DNA of 64,000 nt from Datisca glomerata (lineage: Eukaryota; Streptophyta; Magnoliopsida; Cucurbitales; Datiscaceae), in the NCBI GenBank assembly GCA_003255025.1, contig QANY01011455.1:824908-888907 (forward strand), written 5' to 3'. The translations under genes were made by a program, and so were the position numbers. Under the pieces are notes generated by a model. That model ran no database searches and had not been told where the DNA came from. It saw only the letters and a program-made list of their open reading frames with translations. Shown here one piece after another: positions 36,150 through 48,450 of this stretch (position 1 is its first letter; each line of letters opens with the position of its first letter).

Positions 36150-39100
36150 TGGCGACAGAGATGAGGGAGAGAGAGATAAAGGGAAATGGAGAGTGGGAGG
36201 GAGAGTGATAGAGATAGATAGAGAGAGAGGGAGAAAGAGGGAGGGAGATAGAGAAGGAGAGAGAAATGAGGGAGAGAGAGGGCGAAGGAGGGAGCGGGAG
36301 GGGGAGGTAGAGATAGTGAGTGAGAAAGAGAGAGAGAGGGAGGGAGAGAGGGAGAAAAATAAATAAAAAGAAAGAGAGAGGGTGATAAAGAGAGAGAGAG
36401 AGCATGAGAGAAAGGGGGAGGGAGGGAGGGAGAAAGAGAGTGGGGACAGAGAGAGAGAGAGAGTGAGCGAGAGAGTGAGATAGGGAGGTAGAGAGAGAGA
36501 GATGGCAACAGAGATGAGGAAGAGAGATAAAGGGAAATAGAGAGCGGGAGGGAGAGAGATAGAGATAGATAGAGAGAAAGGGAGAAAGAGAGAAAAAGAA
36601 AGAGAGAAGGAGGGAGAGATGGAGGGAGGGAGGGAGGGAGGGAGAGGGATGGAGATAGAGGGAGAGAGAGAAGGAGATAGAAGGAGAGAGAGATAGAGGG
36701 AGGGAGAGGGTGAAAGAGGGAGCGGGAGGGGGAGGGAGAGATAGTGAGTGAAAGTGAGAGAGAGAGAGAGGGAGAGAGACGAAGAAAGAGAAATAGAAAG
36801 AAAAAAAGAGGGTGATACGAAGATAGAAATAAAGGGAGAGGTAGAGAGAGATAGAAAATGGTGAGAGAGAGAGAGTGAGAGTGAGAGAGAGAGATGGCGA
36901 TGAAGATGAGGGAGGAGAGATAGAGGGAAATAGAGAGTGGAAGAGAGAGAGTTAGAGATAGATAGATAGAGAGAGAGGGGACGGATAAAGAGAGAAAAAG
37001 AAAGAGAGAGAGGGAGAGAGAGAAAGAGGGGGAGGGAAGAAGAGGGAGGGAGAGAGAGGGGGAGGGAGAGAGAGGGAGAGAGGGAGAAGGAAAGGGAGTG
37101 GGAAGGAGAGAGAGAGAAGGAGAGAGAGATAGGATAGAGATAGAAAGAGAGAGAAAGGGAGATGAGAGAGAGTTAGAGACAGAGAGAGAGAAAGAAAGAG
37201 AGAGCAGGGGAGAGAGAGGTAGGGGGTGAGGGAGAGTGAGTGAGATAGGGAGAGAGAGATAAAGAGAGAGAGATGGGGATAGAGATGAGGGAGAGAGAGA
37301 GAAAGGGAAATAGAGAGCGGGAGGGTGAGAGATAGAGATAGATAGAGAAAGAGAGGGAGAAAGAGAGAAAAAGAAAGAGAGAGAGGGAGAGAGAGAGGGA
37401 GGGAGGGAGAGGGATGGAGATATATGGAGAGAGGAGAGTAAGAGCCAGAGAGATAGATAAATAAAGAGAGAGAGAGAGAGAGAGAGAGAGTAGGGGAGTG
37501 AGAGAGAGAGAGAGAGAGAGAAAGGGAGGGAGGGAGAGAGAGAGGGAGGGGGTGAGAGAGAAGGAGGGGGTGAGGGAGAGAGAGTGAGATAGGGAGAGAG
37601 AGGGAGAGATAGAGATGAGGGAGAGCGAAATAGATAGATATAGAGAAAGATAGAGTGCGATAAAGATAGATAGAGAGAGAGCGAGAGAGAGGGAGTGAGA
37701 GTGACATAGAGAGAGATACAGTGTGTGTGTAACAGAGAGAGGTGATAGAGAGAGTGAGAGAGAGAGATAGAAAGGGAGAGATAGGTAGATAAAAAGTAAA
37801 GAGATAAAGGTAAAGGGAGAGGTGGAGAGTGGGAGAAAGATAGAGATAGAAAGAGGTGAGAGAGAGATTGAGAGAGAGAGGGAGAGACAGAGAGAGCTAT
37901 AAGGAGAGAGAAAGTAAAGAGAGAGAAAAAGGGAGAGGTAGAGAGAGGGAGAAAGAGAGAGATAAAAAGAGGTGAGAGAGTGTGTGTGAGAGAGAGGGAG
38001 AGAGAAAGAGATGGAGATGGAGATAAGGGAGAGAGAGATAGAGGGAGAGAGAAAAAGGGAGAGAGAGAAAGAGAGACAGTGGGTGAGAAAGAGATAGATG
38101 GAGTTGAGGAAAAGAGATGTAGAGGGAGCCATGGAGAGATAGTTGGAGAGAGTGATAGAGAGAGCGTTAGAGAGAGCGAGAGAGAGAGGAGGAGGGAGGG
38201 AGGGAGAAAGAGAGAGAGGGAAGGGAGAGAGAGAGAGGGAGGGAGAGTGGGAGAGAGAGAGTGAGAGAGAGAGTGGGAGGGAGAGACATAGAGATAAATA
38301 GATAGAGAGAGAGAGTGGGAGGGAGAAAGAGAGAAAAAGAAAGAGAGGGAGGGAGTGATAGAGAGAGGGAGGGAGGGAGAGGGGTGGAGAGAGATGGGGA
38401 GAAAGATAGAGGAAGGGAGAGAGAGAAGGAGAGACATTTAGAGGGAGGGAGAGGGAGAAGAAGAGAGAGGGAGGGAGAGGGAGAGATAGTGAGTGAGTGA
38501 GAGAGCAAAAGAGAGAGAGTGGGACGGAGAGAGAGGGAGAAAAAGAGATAGAAAGAGAAAGAGAGAGGGGGATAGAGAGATAGAGATAAAGGGAGAGGTA
38601 GAGAGATAAAGATAAAGGGAGAGGTAAAGATAGTGATATAGAGAGAGATAGAAAGAGGTGAGAGAGAGAGTGAGAGCAAGAGAGAGAGAGAGATGGCGAT
38701 GAAGATGAGGGAGAGAGAGAGAGATGGCGATGAAGATGAGGGAGAGAGAGATAGAGCAAAATAGAGAGTGGAAGAGAGAGATATAGAGAGGGCGGAGGGA
38801 AAAAGAGAGAAAAAGAGAGAGAGGGAGAGAGAGAGAGAGGGAGAGAGATAGGATAGAGATAGAAAGAGAGAGAAAGGGAGAGAGGGGGAAGAGAGAGGGG
38901 TGTACAGTGAGAGAGAGGGAGAGGAAGAGGTAGAGGGAGAAAGGGGGAGGGAGAGGGAGAGTGAGTGAGAGAGGGAGGGAGAGATGGAGATGAGAGAGAG
39001 AGTTAGAGAGAGAGCGAGAGAGAGAGCGAGAGAGAGAGAGCAGGGGGAGAGAGAGAGCGTGAGAGAGAGAGGAGATGGAGGGCGGGAGAAAGAAAGAGGG

Positions 39101-40249
39101 GGGAGAGAGAGGGAGGGGGAGAGAAAGAGAGAGAGAGTGAGAGATGGTGACGGAGATTAGGGAGAGAGAGATAAAGGGGAATAGAGAGCTGGAGGGAGAG
39201 AGATAGAGATAGATAGAGAGAGATAGGGAGAAAGAGAGAAAAAGAAAGAGAGAGAGGGAGAGAGGGAGGGAGGGAGGGAGAGGGATAAATAGGGAGAGGG
39301 AGAGGGAGAGGGAGAAGGAGAGAGAAGGAGAGAGATAGAGGGAAGGAGAGGGTGAAGGAGGGAGCGAGAGAGGGAGGGAAAGATAGTGAGTAAGAGAGAG
39401 AGAGAGAGAGAGAGGGAGGGAGAGGGAGAAAGAGAAATAGAAAGAAAGAGATAGGGTGATAAAGAGATAAAGATAAAGGGAGAGGTAGAGACAGTGAGAT
39501 AGAGCGAGATAGAAAGTGGTGAGAGAGAGAGAGAGAGGGAGAGAGGGAGAGAGAGATGGCGATGAAGATAAGGGAGAGTGAGATAGAGGGAAATAGAGAG
39601 AGGAAGAGAGAGATAGTGATAGATAGATAGATAGAGAGAGGGGGATGGAGAAAGAGAGGAAAAGAATGAGAGAGAGAAAGAGAGGGAGGGAAGAAGAGGA
39701 AGGGAGAGAGGGAGTGGGAGAGGGAAAGAGAAGGAGAGAGAGGGATAGAGAATGATAGGATAGAGATAGAAAGAGAGAGAGGGAGAGAGAGGGATGTGGA
39801 GTGAGAGAGGGGAGGGAGAGGCAGAGGGAGAAAGGGGGAGGGGGAGATGGAGAGAGGATGAGAGAGAGATGGAGATGAGAGAGAGAGTTAGAGAGAGAGA
39901 GAGCGAGAGAGAGAAAGAGAAAGAGAGTAGGGGAGAGAGATAGAGATAGAGATAGAGAAAGACATGGATATATATATGTATATAGAGAGAGAGTAAGGGG
40001 GAGAGAGAGAGAAAGAGAGAGAGAGAGAGGGAGGGAGATATGGGAAGAGAGAGGGGGATGTAGAGAGAAAGAAAGAGTGAGAGGGATAGAGAGAGGAGAT
40101 AGAGAGAGATGGAAAATGAGAGATAGCATCAGAAATGGGGGGTAAGGAAGAGAAAGATAGAGAGAGATCAATAGATAGAGAGAGGGGGAAGGGACGAAAG
40201 AGACGGGAGAGATAGAGTGAGATAGAGAGAATGAGACAAAAAGGGAGCG

Positions 40250-43200
40250 AGTGTGAGTGAGAGAAAGAGAGGGAGAATGAGAGAGAGGGGGGAAAGAGAG
40301 AGATGAATGTGGATAGAAAGACAAAGAGAGAGGGACACAGAGAGAGGGAGTGAGAGAGAGAAAGAGATCTTCAGAGAGAGATAGAGATATAAAGAGGGAG
40401 GGAGAGTGTGTGAAAGAGAGATATTGAGTCTGAAAGAGAGAGAGAGGAAAGTGATAGAGGCTGTTAGAGAGAGAGATAGAGAGAGAGGGAGTAAGAGGTA
40501 GAAAGATAGAGATAGAGATAGAGTGAGAGAGAGAGATCTTGAGAGTGAGAGAGAGAGACATAGAGAGATCTTGAGAGAGAAAGACATACAGAGATCTTGA
40601 GAGAGAGGGAGGGAGAGGGAGATAGAGATAGAGAGAGAGAGGGAGAGAGTTGAGAGCGAGAGTGAGAGGGGGGAAGAGATAGTGAATATGGGAGAGAGAG
40701 TAGGGAAAAGAATGAGTGGGCTGGAGAGAGAGATAGAGAGAGGGGGGAGAGAGAGAGAGATAGATAGATAGATAGATAGAGGGAGATATTTGGAGAGGGG
40801 GAGAGAGGGGAGATCGAGAGAGAAATCTAGGGAGAGAGAGGGAGAGAGATAGAGAGAGTTAGAGAAAGAGTGTATGGGTGAGAGAGAGAGAGAGAGGGAG
40901 GGAGAGAGACTGAGGTAATCTTGAGATAGAGAGAGGGAATTATAGAAATGACGAGAGATAAAAAGGCAGTTAGAGAGAGAGGGAAAGGGAGAGAGAAAGC
41001 ACAAGAGAGAGAAAGAGATAGAGAGAGTAAACGAGTCAAGGAGATTTAGAGATCGAGAGCGGGGGAGTTTGTGAGGAGATCTAGAGATAGAGAGAGGGAG
41101 TTATGGAGATGATCCGAGATAAAGAGGCAGTTAAAGAGAGAGATAAAGAGCGAGAGGGAAAGGGAGAGAGAAATTGAGGGGGAGAGAGCATAAGAAGGAG
41201 AAGGAAAGAGAGATGGAGAGATGTTGATAAGGGAGAGATGGAGAGAGTGAGAGAGTGAGCGAGATAAAGAGAGAGAGCAAGATAAAGAGAGAGAGAGAGA
41301 AGAGATAGAGAGAGAGAGATAGAGAGTAAGTGAGAGAGAGTGTGAGAGAAAGGGAGAGTGAGAGAGAGAGGAAGAGAGGGGAGAGGTAGAGAGAGGGAGA
41401 GCGAGAGAGTGAGAGAGATAAAGATAGAAAAAGTTAGAGAGAGAGAATGATAAAAAGAGAGAGATAGAGAGAGCGAGGGTGAGAGATAGAGAGATAGAGA
41501 GAGCGAGAGCGATAGATAGAGGGAGATAGAGAGAGTGAGAGAGAGGGAGATAGAGATAGAGCAAGAGAGAGAGAGAGACATAGAGAGAGCGGGGGAAAGA
41601 GAGCATTTGGAGAGAGTAGGGAAGAAAGAGAGTTTTATAGAGAGAAAGAAAGCGAGAGGGAGAGAGAGATCGAGAGGGAGAGGGAGGGAGAGGTAGAAAG
41701 AGAGAGAAAGAGAGAGTGGGAGGGAGGGAGAGAGAGAGCAAGTAAGAGAGAAAGAGGAATGTAGAGAGAAAGACAGAGAGAGAGGGGGAGAGAGAGAGAG
41801 GGATCGAGAGGGAGTGAGAGGTTGAAAGACAGAGAGAAAGAGAGAGAGTGTGTGAGGGAAAGTATGAGAGAGATGTATAGAAAGAGAGTGAGAGAGCAAG
41901 AGAGATCTTTAGAGAGAGATAGGGGAAGAGATAAAGAATAGGGGAGGGAGAGCGGGAAAGAGAAAGACAGGGATGTAGAGAGAGATAGAGAGAGGGGAGA
42001 GAGATAGAGAGAGAAAGATAGAGAGAGGGTGAGAGAGATAGAGAAACATAGAGAGATCTAGGGAGAGAGGGATACAGAGAAAAATAGAGAGAGAAAGGCA
42101 TCGAGAGTGAAAAAGAGTGAGTGAGTTGGAGAGAGAGAGGAAGGAAGTGAGGGAACGGAGGAGGGAGAGGGAGGCAGAGGGAGAGTTAGAGAGAGAGGTA
42201 GAGAGAGAGAGATAGACACAGAGAGAGTAAGTGAGAGAGAGAGACAGAGAGAGCAGAGGAAAGACAGAGCATGGGGGAGAGAGAGTGATCTTGAGAGTGA
42301 GAGAGAGACAAAGATATAGAAAGATCTTGAGAGAGTGTGAGAGGGAGACAGAGAGAGAAAGAGAGAGAGAGGTGGGGAGAGAGAGAAAGATGGGGGAAGT
42401 GATAGAGAATATGGGAGATAGAGCATGGAAAAGAATGAGTCGGATGGAAAGAGAGATAGAGAGAGGGGGAGAGAGATAGATAGATAGAGGGAGAGATTTG
42501 GAGAGGGGGAGAGAGGAGGGATCGAGAGACAAATCTAGAGAGAGGGAGAGAGAGATAGAGAGAATTAGAGAAAGAGTATGGGTCTAAGAGAGAGAGAGGG
42601 AGGGAGGGAGAGAGAGAGTGAGTTTGTGAGGGAGATCTAAAGATACAGAGGGAGTGATAGAGATGATGAGAGATAAAGAGGCAGTTAGAGAGAGAGAGAG
42701 ATAATGTGAGAGGGAAAGGGAGAGAGAAATTGAGGGGGAGAGAGCATATGAAAGAGAGAGAGAGGGAGAGATAGAGATATGAGGGAGAGAGTGAGAGAGA
42801 GCGAGCGAGACAAAGAGAGAGGGAGAGAGGTAGAGAGAGAGAGAACGAGATAGATAAAGAGAGAGTAAGTGAGAGAGAGAGTGAGAGAGAGAGGGAGAGA
42901 GTGAGAGAGAGATGGAGAGAGGGGAGAGGGAGAGAGAGAGGGAGAGTGAGAGAGTGAGAGAGATAAAGATAGAAAAAGGTAGAGAGAGAGAATGATAAAA
43001 AAAGACGAATAGAGAGAGATAGAGAGAGCGAGAGCGAGAGATAGAGAGAGATAGAGAGATAGAGAGAGATAGAGACAGAGAGAGAGAGGGGAAGATAGAG
43101 CAAGAGAAAGAGAGACATAGAGAGAGCGGGGGAAAGAGAGGGCATTTGGAGAGAGAGAAGGGAAGAAAGAGAGTTGTGTAGAGAGAAAGAAAGAGAGGGA

Positions 43201-46200
43201 GGGAGAGAGTGAGAGAGAGTGCGGGGGAGAGAGAGAGCAAGTCAGAGAGAAAGTGGAATGTAGAGGGAGGGGGGAGAAGGAGGAGTGAGAGAGGGGGATC
43301 GAGAGAGAGAGGGATCGAGATAGAGAGGAAGAGAGCGAAGGAGAGAGAGATGCTTAGAGAGAGAAAGTGAGAGAGCAAGAGAGATCTTTAGAGAGAGAGA
43401 TAGGGGCAAGAGATATAGAATAGTGAAGAGAGAGCGGGGAAGAGAAAAATAGGGATGTAGAGAGAGATAGAGAGATGGGGGGCGGGGAGAGAGATAGAGA
43501 GAAGGTGAGAGAGATAGAGAAAACAGAGTGATCTAGGGAGAGAGGGAGAGAGAGATAGAGAAAGAAAAATAGAGAGTGGATCGAGAGTGAAAGAGAGTGA
43601 GTGAGTTAGAGAGAGAGGGAGGAAGGGAGGGAGAGGAAGAGGGAGAGACGGAGGTAGAGGGGGAGAGAGAGAGGTAGAGAGAGAGAATGAGATAGACAGA
43701 GAGAGTGAGAGAGAAAGAGAGAGCGTGTGAGAGAGAGGGAGAAAGTGAGAGAGAGAGGGAGAAAGGGGAGAGGGAGATTGAGAGAGAGGGAGATAAAGAT
43801 AGAAAAAGTTTGAGAGAGAGTGATAAAAAGAGAGAGATAGAGAGAGAGGGATACAGAGAGGGAGAGAGAGAGAGAGTGAGATAGAGATTGAGCGAGAGAG
43901 AGTGTGAGACAGAGAAAGAGAGCGGGGAAAGTGGGAGCATGGGGAGCTAGATTGAGAGGGAGAGGGAGGGAGAGGTAGAAAGAGAGATAAAGAGAGAGAG
44001 AGCATAAGAAAGAGAGAGAGGGAGAGGGAGAGATGGAGATAAGGGAGAGAGGGAGAGAGTGAGAGAGTGCGAGCGAGATGAAGAGAGAGGGAGAGAGGTA
44101 GAGAGAGAGAGAAAGGGAGAGAACGAGTCACACAGAGAGAGAGTAGTGAGAGAGAGTGTGTGTGTGAGAGAGAGGGAGAGAGTGAGAGAGAGAGAGGGGA
44201 GAGGGGGAGAGAGAGAGGGAGAGCGTGATAGTGAGAGAGAGATAAAGATAGAGAAAGGTATAGAGAAAGAGAGAGAATGATAAAAAGAGAGAGCGAGAGG
44301 GAGAGGTAGAGAGAGGTAAAGAGCGAGAGTGAGAGATAGAGAGATAGAGAGAGAGAGATAAATAGACGGAGAGAGAGAGAGGGAGCTAGAGATAGAGCAA
44401 GAGAAAGAGAGACATAGAGAGAGCGGGGGAAAGAGAGGGCATTTGGAGAGAGAGAAGGGAAGAAATAGAGTTATGTAGAGAGAGAGAAAGAGAGGGAGGG
44501 AAAGAGAGATCGAGAGGGAGGGAGAGGTAGAAAGAGAGAAAGAGAGAGAGGGAGGGAGGGAGAGAGAGAGAGCGGGGGAGATAGAGCAAGTAAGAGAGAA
44601 AGAGGAAGGTAGAGAGAAAGATAGAGAGAGGGGGAGAGAGAGGGATCGAGAGGGAGTGAGAGGTAGAAAGACAGAGATAGAGTGAGAGAGTGAGAGAGAG
44701 ATGTTTAGAGAGAGTGATAGAGCAAGAGAGATCTTTAGAGAGAGAGTGATAGGGGCAAGAGATAGAGAAGAAGGGAGAGAGAGAGCGGGGAAGAGAAAGA
44801 TAGGGATGTAGAGAGATAGAGAGGCAGGGGGGGCTGGGGGCTGGGGGAGAGAGGTAGGGAGAGGGTGAGGGAGATATAGAAAAATAGAGAGATCTAGGGA
44901 GAGAGGGAGAGAGAGATAGATAGATAAAAACAGAGAGAGAGTGGATCAAGAGTGGAAGAGAGTGAGTGAGTTAGAGAGAGAGAGAGAGGGAGGAAGGGAG
45001 ATAGAGGAAGAGGGAGAGAGGGAGGCAGAGGGAGAGAGAGCGTGTGAGAGAGAGGGAGAGAGTGAGAGAGAGAGAGAGGGAAAGAGGGGAGGAGGGAGAA
45101 TGAGAGAGAGAGATAAAGATAGAAAAGTTAGAGAGAGAATGATAGAAAGAGAGAGATAAAGAGAGAGAAAGGGATAAAAAGAGGGAGAGAGAGGGAGATA
45201 GAGATTGAGAAAGAGAGAGAGACAGAGAAAGAGAGTGGGGGAAGTGGGAGCATGGGGAGCGAGATCGAGAGGGAGAGGGGGGAGAGGCAGAAAGAGAGAT
45301 AAAGAGAGAGAGCATAAGAAAGAGAGAGGGGGGAGAGATGGAGATAAGGCAGAGAGTGAGAGAGAGCAAGCAAGACAAAGAGAGAGGGAGAGAGGTAGAG
45401 AGAGAGAAAGAGAGAGAATGAGATAGACAGAGAGAGAGAGAGATAGAGTAAGTGAGAGAGAGAAAGAGTGTGAGAGAGAGGGAGAGAGGGGAGAGGGGGG
45501 AGAGAGAGGGAGAGCGAGAGAGTGAGAGAGAGATAAAGATAGAAAAAGGTAGAGAAAGAGAGAATGATAAAAAGAGAGAGAGAGAGATAGAGAGCGAGAG
45601 TGAGAGATAGAGAGAGGTAGAGAGAGAGCAAGAGCGAGAGATAGAGAGAGAGAGATAGAGAGAGATAGAGATAAAGAGACGAATAGATAGAGAGAGATAA
45701 AGAGATGGAGAGAGAGGGAGGGAGGGAGGGAGAGAGAGAGTGGGGGAGAGAGAGCAAGTAAGAGAGAAAGAGGCATGTAGAGAGAAAGACCGAGAGAAAG
45801 AGGGAGAGAGAGAGGGATCAAGAGGGAGTGAGAGGTAGAAAGACAGAGAGAAAGAGAGAGAGTGAGAGAGATGTTTAGAGTGAGTGATAGAGCAAGAGTG
45901 ATAGAGAGATAGAGAGAGAAAAATAGAGAGAGAGTGGATCGAGAGTAAAAGAGAGTGAGTGAGTTAGAGAGAGAGAGGGGGAGGAAGAGAGATAGAGGAA
46001 GAGGGAGAGAGGGAGGCAGAGGGAGAGAGAGAGGTAGAGAGAGGGAGAGAATGAGATAGAGGAGAGAGGGAGAGTGAGAGAGAGATAAAGATAGAAAAAG
46101 GTAGAGAGAGAATGATAAAAAGAGAGAGAGATAGAGAGAGGGAGAGAGGGATAAAGAGAGGGACAGAGAGAGAGAGGGAGATAGAGATTGAGCAAGAGAG

Positions 46201-48412
46201 AGAGACAGAGAAAGAGAGCGGGGGAAGTGGGAGCATGGGGAGCGTGATCGAGAGGGAGAGGGAGGGAGAGGTAGAAAGAGAGATAAAGAGAGAGAGGGAG
46301 AGAGAGATCGAGAGGGAGAGGGAGGGAGAGGTAGAAAGAGAGATAAAGAGAGAGAGGGAGGGAGGGAGAGAGAGGGAGAGAGAAAGGGGGAGAGAGAGCA
46401 AGTAAGAGAGAAAGACAAAGAGAGAGGGGGAGAGAGAGAGAGAGGTAGAAAGATAGAGAGAAAGAGAGAGAGTGAGATAGAGTGAGAGAGATGTTGAGAG
46501 AGAGGGCAAGAGAGATCTTTAGAGAGAGAGATATAGGGGCAAGAGATAGAGAACAGGGGAGAGAGAGCCGGGAAGAGAAAGATAGGGATGTAGAGAGGGG
46601 TAGAGATAGGGGGAGAGAGAAAGAGAGAGAGAGAGAGAGTGAGTGAGAGATAGAGAAAAATAGTTAGATCTAGGGAGAGGGGAGAGAGAGATATACAGAG
46701 AAAAATAGAGAGAGAGGGATCAAGAGTGAAAGAGAGTGAGTGAGTTAGAGAGAGAAAAGGAGAGAAAGGTAGAGGGAGAGAATGAGATAGGCAGAAAGAG
46801 TAAGTGAGAGAGAGTGTGTGGGAGGGAGGGAGAGAGTGAGAGAGAGAAGGAGAGGGAGAGAGGGGAGAGGGAGAGAGTGAGAGAGAGATAAAGATAGACA
46901 AAGGGGGAGAGAGCGGGGGAAAGAGGGAGCATAGGGGGAGAGAGAAGGGAAGAGAGAGAGAGTTACGTAGAGAGCATGAAAGAGAGTGAGAGGGAGAAAG
47001 AGAGGGGGAGATAGAGAGAGAGAGAAGGAGAGATAGGGAGAGAGAGGGAGTGAAATAGGGTGAGATATAAAGAGGCAATTAAAGAGAGCGAGAGATAGAT
47101 AGAGATAGTGAGTGATGGAGAGGGAGAGAGAAATAGAGAGGGACAAAGAGCATGAGAGACGGAGAGAGAGATAAAGATAAGGGAGAGAAGGAGAAAGCTA
47201 GAGAGAGTGAGAGAAGAGAGAAAGACATAGAGAGTGAGAGAGAAAGATAGAGATCTTTAGATTGACAGAGAGAGAGAGAGACTGAGAGAGAAAGATAGAT
47301 CTTGAGAGAGAGAGGTAAAAAGACAAAGAGAGAGAAGATAGTGAGAGGAGTGAGAGGTAGAAAGGCAGAGAGAGAGAGATAGATCTTGAGAGAGAGACTG
47401 AGAGAGAAAGATAGAGATCTTTAGATTGAGAGAGAGATATATAAGGGGCAAGAGATAGAGAACATGGGAGAGAGATAGCGAGGAAGAGAATGAACGGGAT
47501 GTGAAAAGAGAGATAGAGAGAGGGGAGAGAGAGAGATGGAGCGAGCGAGAGACAGACAGATGGAGAGAGAGTGTGAGAGAGAGTGAGAGAAAGACAGAGA
47601 GAGAAAGACTGAGGGGGAGAGAGAGAGATGGAGAGAGAGAGAGCGAGAGAGAGATAGAGTGAGGGAGAGACAGGGAGAGAGGGAGAAAGAGAGGGAAAAG
47701 AGAGAGAGATAGAGGGAGAGATAGAGATAGAGAGAGAGTGAGAGAGGGAGACTGAGAGATAGAGATATAGAGATTGAGAGAGAAGGGATGATAGAGATGA
47801 TGAGAGATAAATAGGCTGTTGAGAGATGAGAGAGAGAGAGATTGAGAGGGAGAGGGGAGTGAGAGGTAGAAAGAAGTGACATAGAGAGAATGAGAGAGAG
47901 AGAGAGAGCAAGATCGGGTAAGAGAATGAAAGGGATGTAAAGAGAGATAGAGAGAGGGAAGAGAGAGCGAGATGGAGGGAGAGATAGGAGGATGGAGAGA
48001 GAGGGGGAAAGAGATGGATATATATTGATAGAAGGGGAGATAGAGATAGAGAGTGTTAGAGAATGAGAGAGAGATCTAGTGATAGGGAGAGGAGAGAGGG
48101 GAAGAGAGCGAGAGAGTAAGAGAGATAAAATAGAAAAATGCAGAGAGAGAGAGTGATAAAAAAGGAGAGAGATAGAGAGAGAGCAAGAGCAAGTGAGAAT
48201 GAGAGAGAGAGATAAAGAGATAGAAAGTGAGAGAGAGTGAGAGAGGGAGGGAGGGAGAGAGGGGGAGATAATGATAGAGCAAGAGAGAGAGACAGAAAGA
48301 GAGCGGGGGAAGAGAGAGCAAGGGTGAGAGAGAGAAGGGAAGAGAGAGTAATGTAGAGAGAGTGATAGTGAGAGAGGGAGAGAAAGATCGAGAGGGAGAT
48401 GGAGGGAGAGGT

Positions 48413-48450
<38 letters not shown>

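Larger units (their letters stand above)
28720..40250. repeat. Zone 2 of the array: 3.6-3.8 kb higher-order units
   Basis: GATGGCGACAGAGATGAGG occurs near 28720, 32337 and 36149; a paired word GATGG(C/T)(G/A)AC(G/A)GAGAT occurs about 400 bp later each time (29155, 32753, 36503) and again near 39144. Other recurring tags are GAGCAAGAGCCAGAGAG (30087, 30879, 33645, and with GTAAG at 37437) and GGGAGCGATAGAGACGACAT (30265, 31070, 33830). The zone thus consists of nested long repeats rather than a simple dinucleotide run. Confidence 0.8.
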